DNA from: Marinobacter shengliensis
Lineage (GTDB): Bacteria > Pseudomonadota > Gammaproteobacteria > Pseudomonadales > Oleiphilaceae
DNA: 64,000 bases
NCBI RefSeq assembly: GCF_003007715.1
Contig: NZ_PXNO01000021.1
Coordinates: 453,501-517,500 of the forward strand
Reading direction: 5' to 3'
The notes beneath the pieces are model-generated. The model was not told the origin of the DNA, made no database searches, and saw only the letters and a list, made by a program, of their open reading frames with translations. The position numbers were made by a program, and so were the translations under genes. Shown here piece by piece: positions 1 through 8,667 of this stretch (position 1 is the first letter of the stretch; every line of letters starts with the position of its first letter).

Positions 1-507
1 GCTGGCATTCTGGCGAGTATGATGCCCAGGGGCCGGCGCCCGATGTTTGGCCTGGCGTATCTGGCTGGCCTGCTGCACAACTTTGGCCACCTGGTGCTGG
101 CCCAGGTGTTTCCTCCCCATTTCAAACTGGTTTGCCGCTCTCTGGAAGTGAACCCGCATATCGATTCCAGCGTGATCGAACACTACCTGTTGGGCATCAC
201 CCGTGAGCAGATCTCCGCCCAGTTGATGGAAAACTGGGGCATGCCCGACGAAGTAACCCTGGCCATCCGGTATCAAAAGAATCCCACCTACGATGGCCCC
301 CACAGCGATTACGCGCGATTGCTTTGGCTGGGGCGTCAGTTGCTGACAGAACGAGGGGTGGCCCTGGGAGCGGGAAAGCTGGCTGACGCTTCCGTATATG
401 AGGAGTTGGGCCTGGATCGAGAGGCTGTGGAGGAACAGTTCGATGAGCTGGTCAACAGCAAAGACAGCATTATGGCCATGGCCGGCATGATGGGGCAGGG
501 CTCGTAA
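1..507 (+). CDS. HDOD domain protein, C-terminal part (5' end outside window)
   Basis: The reading frame is open from base 1, so this is the 3' part of a longer gene; the first ATG in the window, at 19, is probably internal. The visible 168 residues have the helical pattern of an HDOD domain: LAGLLHNFGHLVL, then a helix with the EHYLLGITREQISAQLMENW pattern, then LAIRYQKNP. HDOD proteins are metal-independent relatives of HD phosphohydrolases and usually act in signalling, often behind receiver or EAL domains. Any partner domain would lie to the left of the window. A GC-rich hairpin follows the stop directly. The family is fairly certain; the role is not. Confidence 0.75.
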   Translation, partial: AGILASMMPRGRRPMFGLAYLAGLLHNFGHLVLAQVFPPHFKLVCRSLEVNPHIDSSVIEHYLLGITREQISAQLMENWGMPDEVTLAIRYQKNPTYDGPHSDYARLLWLGRQLLTERGVALGAGKLADASVYEELGLDREAVEEQFDELVNSKDSIMAMAGMMGQGS

Positions 508-531
508 AAAAGCCGGCCTTGGAAGGCCGGC
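506..531. terminator. GC-rich hairpin terminator
   Basis: A perfect 9-bp stem (GCCGGCCTT / AAGGCCGGC) spans 512-531 and begins just after the HDOD stop codon. Six A residues at 506-511 give a U-run for leftward transcripts. It can therefore end minus-strand transcription from the 784-3562 operon, and its stem alone may slow rightward transcription. The rest of 532-783 holds no convincing gene. Confidence 0.6.
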
Positions 532-783
532 AAATTCAACCGCTTTGCAGAGTCGTCCATACTTATCAGGAGACAACAACACAGGTTTCTGCCCCGGATG
601 CGTGGGGGCAGCGTCCTTGTTTAAAGTTAGACAAGCTACGGGAAAAGGAAAGCACCAAACGCTGCTACGGAATCCATGAGCGCAACGTCAGATTTGCACG
701 GAAAGCAAAACTATTGATTTGCTTTGCTATATTTCTCTGGGCGCCCGGCTATCAGTTACAAAAAATTACAAAATAGGCGCCGA

Positions 784-1242
784 TCAATCGAAACGGTGGT
801 GCCTTATGGCGGTCGCTGCCCGGCGCACCTCGTCTGAATGGGCCTGTTCGACAGCATGGCGTTCTTTATCCATCTTCTCGACAAAGCGGGTGTCGGTGGC
901 CTGCCGGGCCCGATGAGTCGGCATGTGCTGAATCTTGTTGTGAACCTCCTGAAACACCCGGAACGGTGATTTTTCCAGCAGGTCCGGGGCAACGTGATCC
1001 AACAGGCCCTTGAGTCGCAGGCAAGCCTCGGAGTACTCCACCTGGTCTTCCTCCACCGCCATGGCAATAATCCGGATGCTCTCAATCATTTCGTCCCGGC
1101 GCTTGGCCTGGAACTCCTCTGATTTTTTCTGGCGCAACCGGTGTTCCGAGATCGCTCTGGCCTGGCGCCAGATGTAGAACAGCAGAATGCCTATGGCCAC
1201 CAGGCCAATAACGATGATGACCAGCTGGAGCCCTCTGGGCAT
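784..1242 (-). CDS. DUF2489-type single-pass membrane protein
   Basis: This 152-residue protein has an N-terminal membrane segment (about residues 5-24, LQLVIIVIGLVAIGILLFYI) followed by a charged, helical cytoplasmic region. The pattern fits the DUF2489 family, whose function is unknown. I chose the ATG at 1242 over the in-frame ATG at 1311 because an AGGGAGA ribosome site lies just upstream and because the longer form would overlap the oxidoreductase gene. It starts 25 bp after the molybdopterin oxidoreductase stop and is probably co-transcribed with it. Whether the two proteins work together cannot be told from the sequence. Confidence 0.7.
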   Translation of the reverse strand: MPRGLQLVIIVIGLVAIGILLFYIWRQARAISEHRLRQKKSEEFQAKRRDEMIESIRIIAMAVEEDQVEYSEACLRLKGLLDHVAPDLLEKSPFRVFQEVHNKIQHMPTHRARQATDTRFVEKMDKERHAVEQAHSDEVRRAATAIRHHRFD

Positions 1243-1267
1243 GATGTGTCTCCCTGTGGTGAATGTG

Positions 1268-3562
1268 TCAGGCCTGCTTGAGTTGCGCCTCAGTTTGCCA
1301 GACTTTGACACTCACTACCTGCCCATTTAACACGGATGTGCCGGAAACCGGGTCCACATCGGCGTCGTTGAGCACGTCATTGATGCTGGCGCCAGCATGG
1401 GTTGCTGCCGTGGACTGGCCGGTACCCGGACGGTGATGTCCCCAGCCATGGGGGATGGACACCACGCCAGGCATGATATCTTCTGTCACTTCCACAGGCA
1501 GGACCACTGATCGGCCATCAGAGCCGATTTCTGCCTGCTGGCCATCAGTCAGCCCACGGGTTTTGGCATCCACTGGGTGCATCATCAGTGTGCAACGGCT
1601 CTTGCCCTTAACCAGACGCTGGCTGTTGTGCATCCAGGAGTTATTGCTGCGCACATGGCGCCGGCCGATCAGCTGCAAGTCATTGGCTTTGCCGGGCTCC
1701 AGCAAGGCTTTCAGCCGTTCTACATCGGCAAGATATCGGCGTGGTGCCAGATTTATCTTGCCATCCCGGGTATACAGGCGCTCCGGCAGCGAAGGTTGCA
1801 GGGGGCCAAGATCAACGCCGCTGGGATAGTCTTTTAGCAAGGACAATGACAAACCTTTGGGTAACTCTTGCCAGCGCCGATTCAGCGGGCTGAGTTTGGC
1901 CAGGCCTTTCAGGGGGTGGCGCTTGGGCAAGCTGTCAATGGCCAGGTCCAGTGCCGGCTGAATCAGCTTGCCAGCCTTGCCCAGGTTGGCGCCGTAGGGG
2001 CCGGTGCGCAACAGGGCGTCCAGAATCGGGTCTGGCCCCAGGGCTTTGAATGCCTTCCAGCCCAGTTCAGAGCGTAGCGGCAAACGTCCGCCTTTGCGGG
2101 CTTTCTCGAGGCGGTGGGCCAGTTCCAGAAGAATCTGCCAGTCGTGGCGAGCGTCTGCTACGGGTTCAAACAGGGCTTCGCTGTATTTGGCCACGTTGCG
2201 AACCGCAAACATGCTGAAAATCAGATCGTAATGGCTGCGCTCAAGCGCGGCGGTGGGCGGCAGTATTATGTCCGCGTGCCGGGTGGTTTCGTTCAGGTAG
2301 TAATCCACCGACACCATAAACTCGAGACCTTCGAGGGCCTCATCCAGCCGTTGTCCATTAGGATTCGACAGAACCGGGTTCCCGGCCACGGTCACGAATG
2401 CACGGATCTGCCCGTCACCGGGGGTGAGCATTTCGTCGGCCATGGTGCTGGCCGGGTACTCGCCGGCAAACTCCGGCAGCCCGCGAACCCGGCTGTGTCG
2501 CTTGGCAAAGTGCCCATTCTGGCCAGACAGGGCACCCAGAGCCACCAGATCAACGGCGGGTTGGGTAAATAGAACGCCACCGGGAATATCCAGTTTGCCG
2601 GTCAGTATGTTGAGGCAGTAGGCCAACCAGGTGGTGGTGGCACCGAACGCCTGGGTGCTGGTGCCCATTCGGGTATACAGCGCGGCCTTGCGGGTGTTCG
2701 CCAAATCCCGGGCCAGCTGGCGAATGTCGTCCGCGGCAATGCCGGTGGGTTCCGCGACCGATTCCGGGCTGAAGCCAAGCGCAGCCAACCGCAGCAAATC
2801 CATGTCTTTCACCAGCCGCTCAGCCGCGCCGGCGTTAACCAGGTTCTCCGCAAACAGGGTATGTACCATGGCCATCAGCAGCAGGGCATCGGTGCCGGGG
2901 CGAACAAAGTGGAACTGGTCCGCAAGCTTGGCGGTTTCCGTGCGTCGGGGGTCGATTACAACCAGCTTGCCGCCGCGTTGTTTCAGGGCTTTGATCCGCC
3001 CGCGTACGTCCGGCACTGTCATCAGGCTGCCATTGGACGCCATCGGGTTGCCGCCAATGCAGATGAACAGGTCGGTGTTGTCGATGTCCGGAATCGGGAA
3101 AAGGATCTGGTGCCCGAACATTTCCAGGCTTGCCAGCATATGAGGTAGCTGGTCGTTGGAGGTGGCGGAGAACCGGTTCTGGGTGCCAATAGCATGCAAA
3201 AACGGCATGGTGGTCATCAGGGTGCCGTGGTTGTGCACATTGGGGTTGCCCAGGTACACGCCGATGCTGTTGCGGCCGTGGCGTTTGCGAATATCTGTGA
3301 GTCGCTCGGCCACCAGGTCAAAGGCTTCATCCCAGGCGATCTCCTGCCAGCCGTCGGCGGTTTTACGGATCGGCTTGCGCAGGCGCTCGGTATCCTCATG
3401 CAAATCCTGCAAGGCCACCGCTTTCGGGCAAATATGGCCCCGGCTGAGCGGGTCCTGCTCGTCGCCCTTGATGGAGGCAATCTTGCCATCCTGAACCTCA
3501 ATGGCGACGCCACACATGGCCTCACAAAGATGACAGGTACGGTAGTGTGTGCCGTTTTGCAT
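1268..3562 (-). CDS. Molybdopterin-dependent oxidoreductase (formate dehydrogenase/BisC-like)
   Basis: The 764-residue protein begins with a [4Fe-4S] motif (C10, C13, C17 and C45, in CHLCEAMC...HICPKA). The molybdopterin oxidoreductase core follows, with IGGNPMASNG and VVIDPRRTETA segments typical of the cofactor-binding domains. A C-terminal dinucleotide-binding domain starts near residue 640 (RRHVRSNNSWMHN and SIPHGWGHHRPG). There is no twin-arginine signal, so it is probably cytoplasmic. No cysteine or selenocysteine is evident at the usual molybdenum-ligand position (SATSNDQLPHML), so the substrate is unclear. A GGGAG site precedes the ATG. No electron-transfer subunit is encoded beside it, only the small membrane protein downstream. 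Confidence 0.85.
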   Translation of the reverse strand: MQNGTHYRTCHLCEAMCGVAIEVQDGKIASIKGDEQDPLSRGHICPKAVALQDLHEDTERLRKPIRKTADGWQEIAWDEAFDLVAERLTDIRKRHGRNSIGVYLGNPNVHNHGTLMTTMPFLHAIGTQNRFSATSNDQLPHMLASLEMFGHQILFPIPDIDNTDLFICIGGNPMASNGSLMTVPDVRGRIKALKQRGGKLVVIDPRRTETAKLADQFHFVRPGTDALLLMAMVHTLFAENLVNAGAAERLVKDMDLLRLAALGFSPESVAEPTGIAADDIRQLARDLANTRKAALYTRMGTSTQAFGATTTWLAYCLNILTGKLDIPGGVLFTQPAVDLVALGALSGQNGHFAKRHSRVRGLPEFAGEYPASTMADEMLTPGDGQIRAFVTVAGNPVLSNPNGQRLDEALEGLEFMVSVDYYLNETTRHADIILPPTAALERSHYDLIFSMFAVRNVAKYSEALFEPVADARHDWQILLELAHRLEKARKGGRLPLRSELGWKAFKALGPDPILDALLRTGPYGANLGKAGKLIQPALDLAIDSLPKRHPLKGLAKLSPLNRRWQELPKGLSLSLLKDYPSGVDLGPLQPSLPERLYTRDGKINLAPRRYLADVERLKALLEPGKANDLQLIGRRHVRSNNSWMHNSQRLVKGKSRCTLMMHPVDAKTRGLTDGQQAEIGSDGRSVVLPVEVTEDIMPGVVSIPHGWGHHRPGTGQSTAATHAGASINDVLNDADVDPVSGTSVLNGQVVSVKVWQTEAQLKQA

Positions 3563-3670
3563 GGGGCTCTCCCGGAATTGTTGTTTTAGGTTTCAAGTTG
3601 CAACCAGATTATCAGGAAATGGCCGCCAGATGAAAGAACGGATGGTAAAGGGCAGCTGACCTTTGTTCAT

Positions 3671-3696
3671 AAAAAAGGCCAGTCCGGAGACTGGCC
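3671..3696 (-). terminator. Rho-independent terminator of the first FadL-lipoprotein operon
   Basis: On the minus strand an 8-bp stem (GGCCAGTC / GACTGGCC, tetraloop) is followed by six T residues. It lies about 30 bp past the stop of the lipoprotein gene at 3727-6984. Confidence 0.85.
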
Positions 3697-3726
3697 TGAA
3701 CGTCTATCGAAATGTCGGTGGAACCC

Positions 3727-6700
3727 TTATTGTTCGATAGGCAGTTCCTTTAGCGGGTTGGAGATGAAGTTCAGGTAAATACCGCCCTCCGGAATCGTCA
3801 ACGGAATCAGGACTGCCCCTGTGTCCTCGGACGATTCGTCGAGAAGGTCCTCACAGGCTGAAGTATCACCGAACAGGAGTCCCCCCAGGCAGCTGATCAG
3901 CTCGATGCCGGAATCAAGAATCGCGTTTTCGGTACTGACCAGCACGTTAATGTCAGGCGCGTTGTTGTTGCGCTGTTCTATTTGCATCCGGCCATCGTCG
4001 AAGAAAGTGATAGGGCCGTCCAGATTCAAGGTGATCGGCAGACTGTACAGGTTGTGCTGAAGGGCGCCTTCAAGCGGTACAGACAGGTTGGGTGCATCGA
4101 GTGTCAGCTCAGCCGTGGTTTTGAAGATAGGACCACCGTTGGCATCTTCTATAATGATGCCTTCAATCAGTTGGTCCCTGCGGCCTTCTGCACCCTCGCT
4201 GTAGCGCATTCTCAGAACTTGCGGCCCGGTAACCTGATCGCCGAGTCCGTCCAGAACCACGGTTGCGGACGTCGCAACGAGCATGGTCGGGTACAGCAGA
4301 ACCTTAACGCCTGTTTTGTTGGTTTCCGGGTCGATGGCTGGGCCAACCACTTCAGTGTTCAAACCGTAGGTCTGGTAGATAAACTTGTCGCGGGGGCAGT
4401 CACCTTCGGTATCGGCGGAGCATCCTACAGCGGCACCTGCTGGCGCGCCCAGGACCGTTGCCTGCTTGTCTTTAACAATCAGCTTCGCAGCGTTAGCCGA
4501 AGGTAGAAAGCCGCCCATGCCGTCACTTTCCTGCTCGAATGGCTCCAGGCAGCCTTCATCACCGAGAGTAGGGCAATCAATTTCAAAGTTGGAATTGGTA
4601 TCCCTGACAGGCAGATTTCTCAGCGGGGTAAATACCGACGCGATGGACTCGGCACCCCGGAAGTAGATCGTCATGTCCGGGCCGCCGACAGCCTCCGGGT
4701 TAACCAGAAGATCCGTTTTCAGCGGATAGCCCGGCCCCAGGTCGGAGCAAATAGCTTGAGCGCAATCGCCCACGGCGGTCGACGAACGCAGCGTGTAGCG
4801 GTAGAAGCCGCCTGGTTCCCACGGCAGATCCGGGAAGAACCGGATGCGCTGGTTGTTCTTTTCAATACGGCCACTGACGATTTCGCCAGCGCCGATAGCG
4901 GTTGCCGGGTCGCTGACCTTTTCAACAACCAGTGTCTCGCTGTTGATCGTGTCAACTTGCATGGACTGGGAGAACACGACAATGATCGGGCGGTCTGTTG
5001 GCATGTCTGTAATTGGCAGAACATCGCCAGCAGGGCCGCTGGGCGCTGCATCAAGACATTGGCCATGGCTCAGAGACGCGAAATCAGCGGCCGTGGTCAC
5101 GCAGGGGAAACCGGGATACGTCGTCAAGGCAATCGGCGAGCGTTTCGTGACGCTGTCATCGTTGTCGCCGGTTGAGGTCATGACGAAATCGAGGTCCTGG
5201 AAGAGGGCAGGGTTGCCCGCCAGGTCTGAGAGCCCGCTCGGCGATACACGGTATGCCAGGCCATGTTTCAGGCCGCCCTCAGGATTGATGGTGAGCGTTG
5301 TGCCGTCCACTTTCACATGAAGATTTTCAACAACGGTTCCAGCTTCAAACAGAGTAACGCCATCCGGGGCCGTCGCCGGGTCCAGTGGTTCATCAAAATT
5401 CAGAATTACTGGGTCACCAGGGCGTTGCATGGCCTGGCGAGTGTCCGGAATGGCATTCTCAGGTCCTGGCATCCAGCTAACCAGTTGTGGCGATGTGGTG
5501 TCCAGTTCGCGCATCGCATCGGCGTCCAGCACAGAATCTACGTCCGTAGCCGCCTGCAAGTGGAAGGCAATGGTGGAGTCGGTAAATTCCTGCCCCAGAA
5601 GGTTAGGCTCGACCATGCCGATGGCATCAATCGTCAGAACGCCATCCTGTACCAGCGCAATCCCGCGCAGCTCTACCCCCATCAGATCCTGAGACAGCGA
5701 TGCGTTGGGCTGGGCCTCCTCGGTGTTCATGGATACGTCCATAAACAGGGTGATATGGCGCGGAGCGTTCAGGTCATCAGTGTAGGGGTTCGGGCTAAGG
5801 TAGCCTGAAGCATCTGACAACATGGTGACTTTAATGTTGCCAGTTGTCTGCAGTTGGCCGGTAGTGGCATTCAGGATGGGAACCTCACCGCCGATGCGGA
5901 CATTCAGGCTGGTGCTGTTCAGAACACTGCCTTTTGGTACCCGCAAAGGCAGCGCCTCATCCGCCCGGAAAGCGGGGGCAAAGGCCAGCTCGGCGTACAG
6001 ATCTCCGGTTTGCTGAGAAGGACCAGCCACGCCCTGAAGGACGGAGTTCAGGGTTACCCCGTTGATAATCTGGCCGTTCAGGATAGAGCGCTGGGCGGCA
6101 TCTTCTGATACTCCCTCACCAAGGCCGGAATCCACCGCCGCCTGTTGAAGCACCACGGTGGGGCCGGTGTCGCGGGGCTGGAAGCTGAATTCCTGGCTGA
6201 AGCGGTCGCCATCCGGGCCATTGGTCAGGCTGGCCAGGTTGTTGAGCTTGAGAGTGTAAGTCTGGCCGGCTTCGAGAACGTCTGCCTTGCTGCCGCAGTC
6301 TTCCGGTTCTGCTGTGACGCAGGGATCAACCGTAATGCGATTGCCTTTGACCAGCACGGTGGCCGGTACCGCCTGGTTGTCTGAATCCAGCAGTTCGATA
6401 GTGCCGCCAAGTTTTTTCCAGTCCGGATGGACAGGGTGGGTCATGGCCAGGCGGAAGGTGGAGAAGTTCATGGCCTGGAAGGCGCTTCCCTGATCCGGTA
6501 CCTGCCAGGCCACCCGGAAGGTTTCGTCAGTATTGGTCAGGCCGGCGATAGCGGTAAAGTCACCCCGGGTGTCGAACTGGATACCCGGTTCGCCGACCGC
6601 GTTAGGCGTGGCGACGGTGCGACCGCCCTCCGCTACCAGCGGCTGTTCGAAGGTGACGGAATAGCGGGTCAGGATATCGAACCTGCCAGTGGGCTGGAGC

Positions 6701-6984
6701 TTCAGGCTTTTGCCACCGTCGATTTTTTCGACGGAAAAGTCCTGAGAGCTATCGCCAGAACTGATGCTGATTTTCTCACGGAGTGTGGCCTCATCGTCGG
6801 TAATGGCGTGTGAGAATCGTAGCACCAGCCCGGTTTTCGGGCTCACGTCGGCTTGGCCGTCCATCGGGAAAGAATACACCACGGAGCCGGGCGCGGAACG
6901 CTCACTCATGGCCTGTTCATCACTGCCACCGCAGGCGGCGAGCAAAATTGCGGGAACGAGTGCCAGTGTCTTGTTGTAGTTCAT
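3727..6984 (-). CDS. Large lipoprotein with Big_5/SbsA-type Ig-like domains, copy 1
   Basis: The 1085-residue protein starts with a lipoprotein signal peptide (lipobox LAAC, Cys18, then GGSDEQ). The Gly/Ser/Asp after the Cys suggests delivery to the outer membrane. Repeated segments such as YSFPMDGQADVSPKTGLVLRF and PVILNFDEPLDPATAP look like bacterial Ig-like (Big_5) domains. A shared core follows (ITFFDDGRMQIEQ, then LTIPEGGIYLNFIS near the end). It is a clear homologue of the lipoprotein at 8668-11787 and, like it, lies just downstream (13 bp) of a FadL-type channel gene. No GxSxG lipase motif was seen, unlike the Vibrio VolA lipoprotein that also pairs with a FadL. I infer a surface partner of the channel for a hydrophobic substrate; the function is unproven. 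Confidence 0.75.
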   Translation of the reverse strand: MNYNKTLALVPAILLAACGGSDEQAMSERSAPGSVVYSFPMDGQADVSPKTGLVLRFSHAITDDEATLREKISISSGDSSQDFSVEKIDGGKSLKLQPTGRFDILTRYSVTFEQPLVAEGGRTVATPNAVGEPGIQFDTRGDFTAIAGLTNTDETFRVAWQVPDQGSAFQAMNFSTFRLAMTHPVHPDWKKLGGTIELLDSDNQAVPATVLVKGNRITVDPCVTAEPEDCGSKADVLEAGQTYTLKLNNLASLTNGPDGDRFSQEFSFQPRDTGPTVVLQQAAVDSGLGEGVSEDAAQRSILNGQIINGVTLNSVLQGVAGPSQQTGDLYAELAFAPAFRADEALPLRVPKGSVLNSTSLNVRIGGEVPILNATTGQLQTTGNIKVTMLSDASGYLSPNPYTDDLNAPRHITLFMDVSMNTEEAQPNASLSQDLMGVELRGIALVQDGVLTIDAIGMVEPNLLGQEFTDSTIAFHLQAATDVDSVLDADAMRELDTTSPQLVSWMPGPENAIPDTRQAMQRPGDPVILNFDEPLDPATAPDGVTLFEAGTVVENLHVKVDGTTLTINPEGGLKHGLAYRVSPSGLSDLAGNPALFQDLDFVMTSTGDNDDSVTKRSPIALTTYPGFPCVTTAADFASLSHGQCLDAAPSGPAGDVLPITDMPTDRPIIVVFSQSMQVDTINSETLVVEKVSDPATAIGAGEIVSGRIEKNNQRIRFFPDLPWEPGGFYRYTLRSSTAVGDCAQAICSDLGPGYPLKTDLLVNPEAVGGPDMTIYFRGAESIASVFTPLRNLPVRDTNSNFEIDCPTLGDEGCLEPFEQESDGMGGFLPSANAAKLIVKDKQATVLGAPAGAAVGCSADTEGDCPRDKFIYQTYGLNTEVVGPAIDPETNKTGVKVLLYPTMLVATSATVVLDGLGDQVTGPQVLRMRYSEGAEGRRDQLIEGIIIEDANGGPIFKTTAELTLDAPNLSVPLEGALQHNLYSLPITLNLDGPITFFDDGRMQIEQRNNNAPDINVLVSTENAILDSGIELISCLGGLLFGDTSACEDLLDESSEDTGAVLIPLTIPEGGIYLNFISNPLKELPIEQ

Positions 6985-6997
6985 GGCCTTGCTCTCC

Positions 6998-8335
6998 TCA
7001 GAACTTCAGGGTGATGGAGCCGCTGACGACGTGGACGTCACCGTCTGCGGTCACATCGGTTTCATTGCCGTCAAAGTCGACCAGCGTGAAATCGCGCTTC
7101 TGCAGTTGCTGGTATTGATAGCCCAGGTCCAGGCGCACCGGGTAAGCCAACAGGCGGGTCCGGTTATAGGTGGCACTGATGCCAAGGCCAACAATGATTT
7201 TGTCGGTGTCCAGGTAGTTGAGTTCGGGATTACGCGTTGTTTTCAGCGGTGACTCTTCATAGGCAACACCACCTCGTACCGCGAAGTTCTTGTTCAACTG
7301 ATATTCGCCGCCGAGGCGGGGAATGAGGATGTCGTCAAACCGGATACGGTTGCCCGGAGCAACAGAGCCCTGGTCCTTGATCGTGTCGCTGGCGAAAATA
7401 TCTTCAAGCTCCGACCAGTTCTGCTGCTCGATACTGCCGCCCACGCGCCAGCCGTCGCCGACATACTGTGTGCCAATCGCGAAGGTTTCCGGCTGGAAGG
7501 AGTCGATGGTGGTCACCGCCAGGCTCAGGCCCGGGTCTGGAATGGTCTGGGTGACGATGATGTTGGAGTCCACGGTGGTGGAGGCTGATGACTTGGTACG
7601 ATAGGTGAACGCGGTCTCCCAGCCATCCAGGAAGCAGTTGCTGTCCGGGCAGAAGGTGCTGCCCAGATCGACTCGGGTACCCAGAATGGTTTTCATGGAA
7701 GGCTCAGCGCTGACCGCCAGGCGCTCACGGCTGGTCTCACCGCCAAGGGTGGAAACCGCATCCAGGTTGGCGGTGGCTTCCAGAGTGATTCTGACCGAGG
7801 CGCCGACGGAAATGCCGCGCCAAATCGGAGTGGCGCCGCCGATATTCAGGAACAGTGGTTCGCGGCCATACTGAAGGTACTGACCGGTTTCGCTGGTCTC
7901 GGACCCGAAGGCCAGCATCTCTTTACCGTATTTCTCCACGCCGGCCACGAAGCCCAGGTAGATCGGGTGCTTGAAACGGGTCAGCGAGCCCAGATTGGTT
8001 TTCATGCCGATCAACACGTGCTGACTGGGTGAGTTTGACAGCACGTCGCCATCGGCATTGGGGTTCTTCGAACGCAACTCTTGTTCTGCATGGAGTATGC
8101 CGCCTGTCAGCTCGCCGCGCTGGTCACTGGTCAATGACGCGGGATTGTAGTAGGTCGCGGACACCTGATCGTTAAACATGGAGAGCGATTGAGCCGTGCC
8201 TACGTCAACGGGCATTACGCCGTAGCTGGTACCCAGGTTTCCCATACTGGCGTGAGCATTGAAAGAAAGGCCGGCGGTTGTTGTGACAATGGCCACGGAC
8301 AGTGCCCGCAGGGCAAAGCGGTGAGAACCTATCAT
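6998..8335 (-). CDS. FadL/OmpP1/TodX-type outer-membrane channel, copy 1
   Basis: This is a 445-residue outer-membrane beta-barrel with a signal peptide ending near AHA-S. The mature N terminus has the FadL-family hatch pattern (QVSATYYNPASLT) and the protein ends in a C-terminal Phe (SITLKF). FadL proteins pass long-chain fatty acids or other hydrophobic molecules through the outer membrane. The ATG at 8335 is preferred over 8362 because AGGAG lies 8 bp upstream of it. It is very similar to the protein at 11799-13142, including a conserved cysteine pair (CPDSNC here). It heads a two-gene operon with the lipoprotein. The substrate is unknown; alkanes or lipids are plausible given the likely host. 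Confidence 0.85.
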   Translation of the reverse strand: MIGSHRFALRALSVAIVTTTAGLSFNAHASMGNLGTSYGVMPVDVGTAQSLSMFNDQVSATYYNPASLTSDQRGELTGGILHAEQELRSKNPNADGDVLSNSPSQHVLIGMKTNLGSLTRFKHPIYLGFVAGVEKYGKEMLAFGSETSETGQYLQYGREPLFLNIGGATPIWRGISVGASVRITLEATANLDAVSTLGGETSRERLAVSAEPSMKTILGTRVDLGSTFCPDSNCFLDGWETAFTYRTKSSASTTVDSNIIVTQTIPDPGLSLAVTTIDSFQPETFAIGTQYVGDGWRVGGSIEQQNWSELEDIFASDTIKDQGSVAPGNRIRFDDILIPRLGGEYQLNKNFAVRGGVAYEESPLKTTRNPELNYLDTDKIIVGLGISATYNRTRLLAYPVRLDLGYQYQQLQKRDFTLVDFDGNETDVTADGDVHVVSGSITLKF

Positions 8336-8462
8336 GTGTAAAGCTCCTGTTATTTTTGTCATTCAGGTGTTCATGCGCCGGCGATCATGCAGGCCGTTTT
8401 TCGTATCTACACCTCTATGCTGGATGTTAGCCCGCTTGTCTTTTTGGGACGTTGGCCCGGAT

Positions 8463-8478
8463 GACGCAAATTTGCGTC
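8463..8478. promoter_or_regulatory. Perfect 16-bp palindrome upstream of FadL copy 1
   Basis: GACGCAAATTTGCGTC is a perfect inverted repeat lying about 130 bp upstream of the FadL start, in the 332-bp gap between the two cassettes (8336-8667). Its position and symmetry suggest an operator for a dimeric regulator. I saw no matching copy upstream of FadL copy 2. The rest of the gap holds the terminator at 8590-8614 and no gene. Confidence 0.45.
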
Positions 8479-8589
8479 GAATTGAACACAGAATTTCCCA
8501 CCTACATGGTTAGACAAAAGCAGGGAGCTGTGTAGATCAATTCGGGTCAGGTTTGTTGGGGATTTGTGAGTAAATGCGACACTTTGTAT

Positions 8590-8614
8590 AAAAAAGGCCA
8601 GCGGATGGCTGGCC
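8590..8614 (-). terminator. Rho-independent terminator of the second FadL-lipoprotein operon
   Basis: On the minus strand a 7-bp stem (GGCCAGC / GCTGGCC) is followed by six T residues, about 55 bp past the stop of the lipoprotein gene at 8668. It separates the two duplicated cassettes into independent transcription units. Confidence 0.85.
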
Positions 8615-8667
8615 ATAAGGAAGGTTCGGTGGAGTAGCGAAGCCCGGTTGCCCGGGCTGGCCTGACC

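Noticed and set aside
519..776. A short open frame after the HDOD gene
   Set aside because: It begins inside the terminator hairpin and has no ribosome site or protein-like composition.
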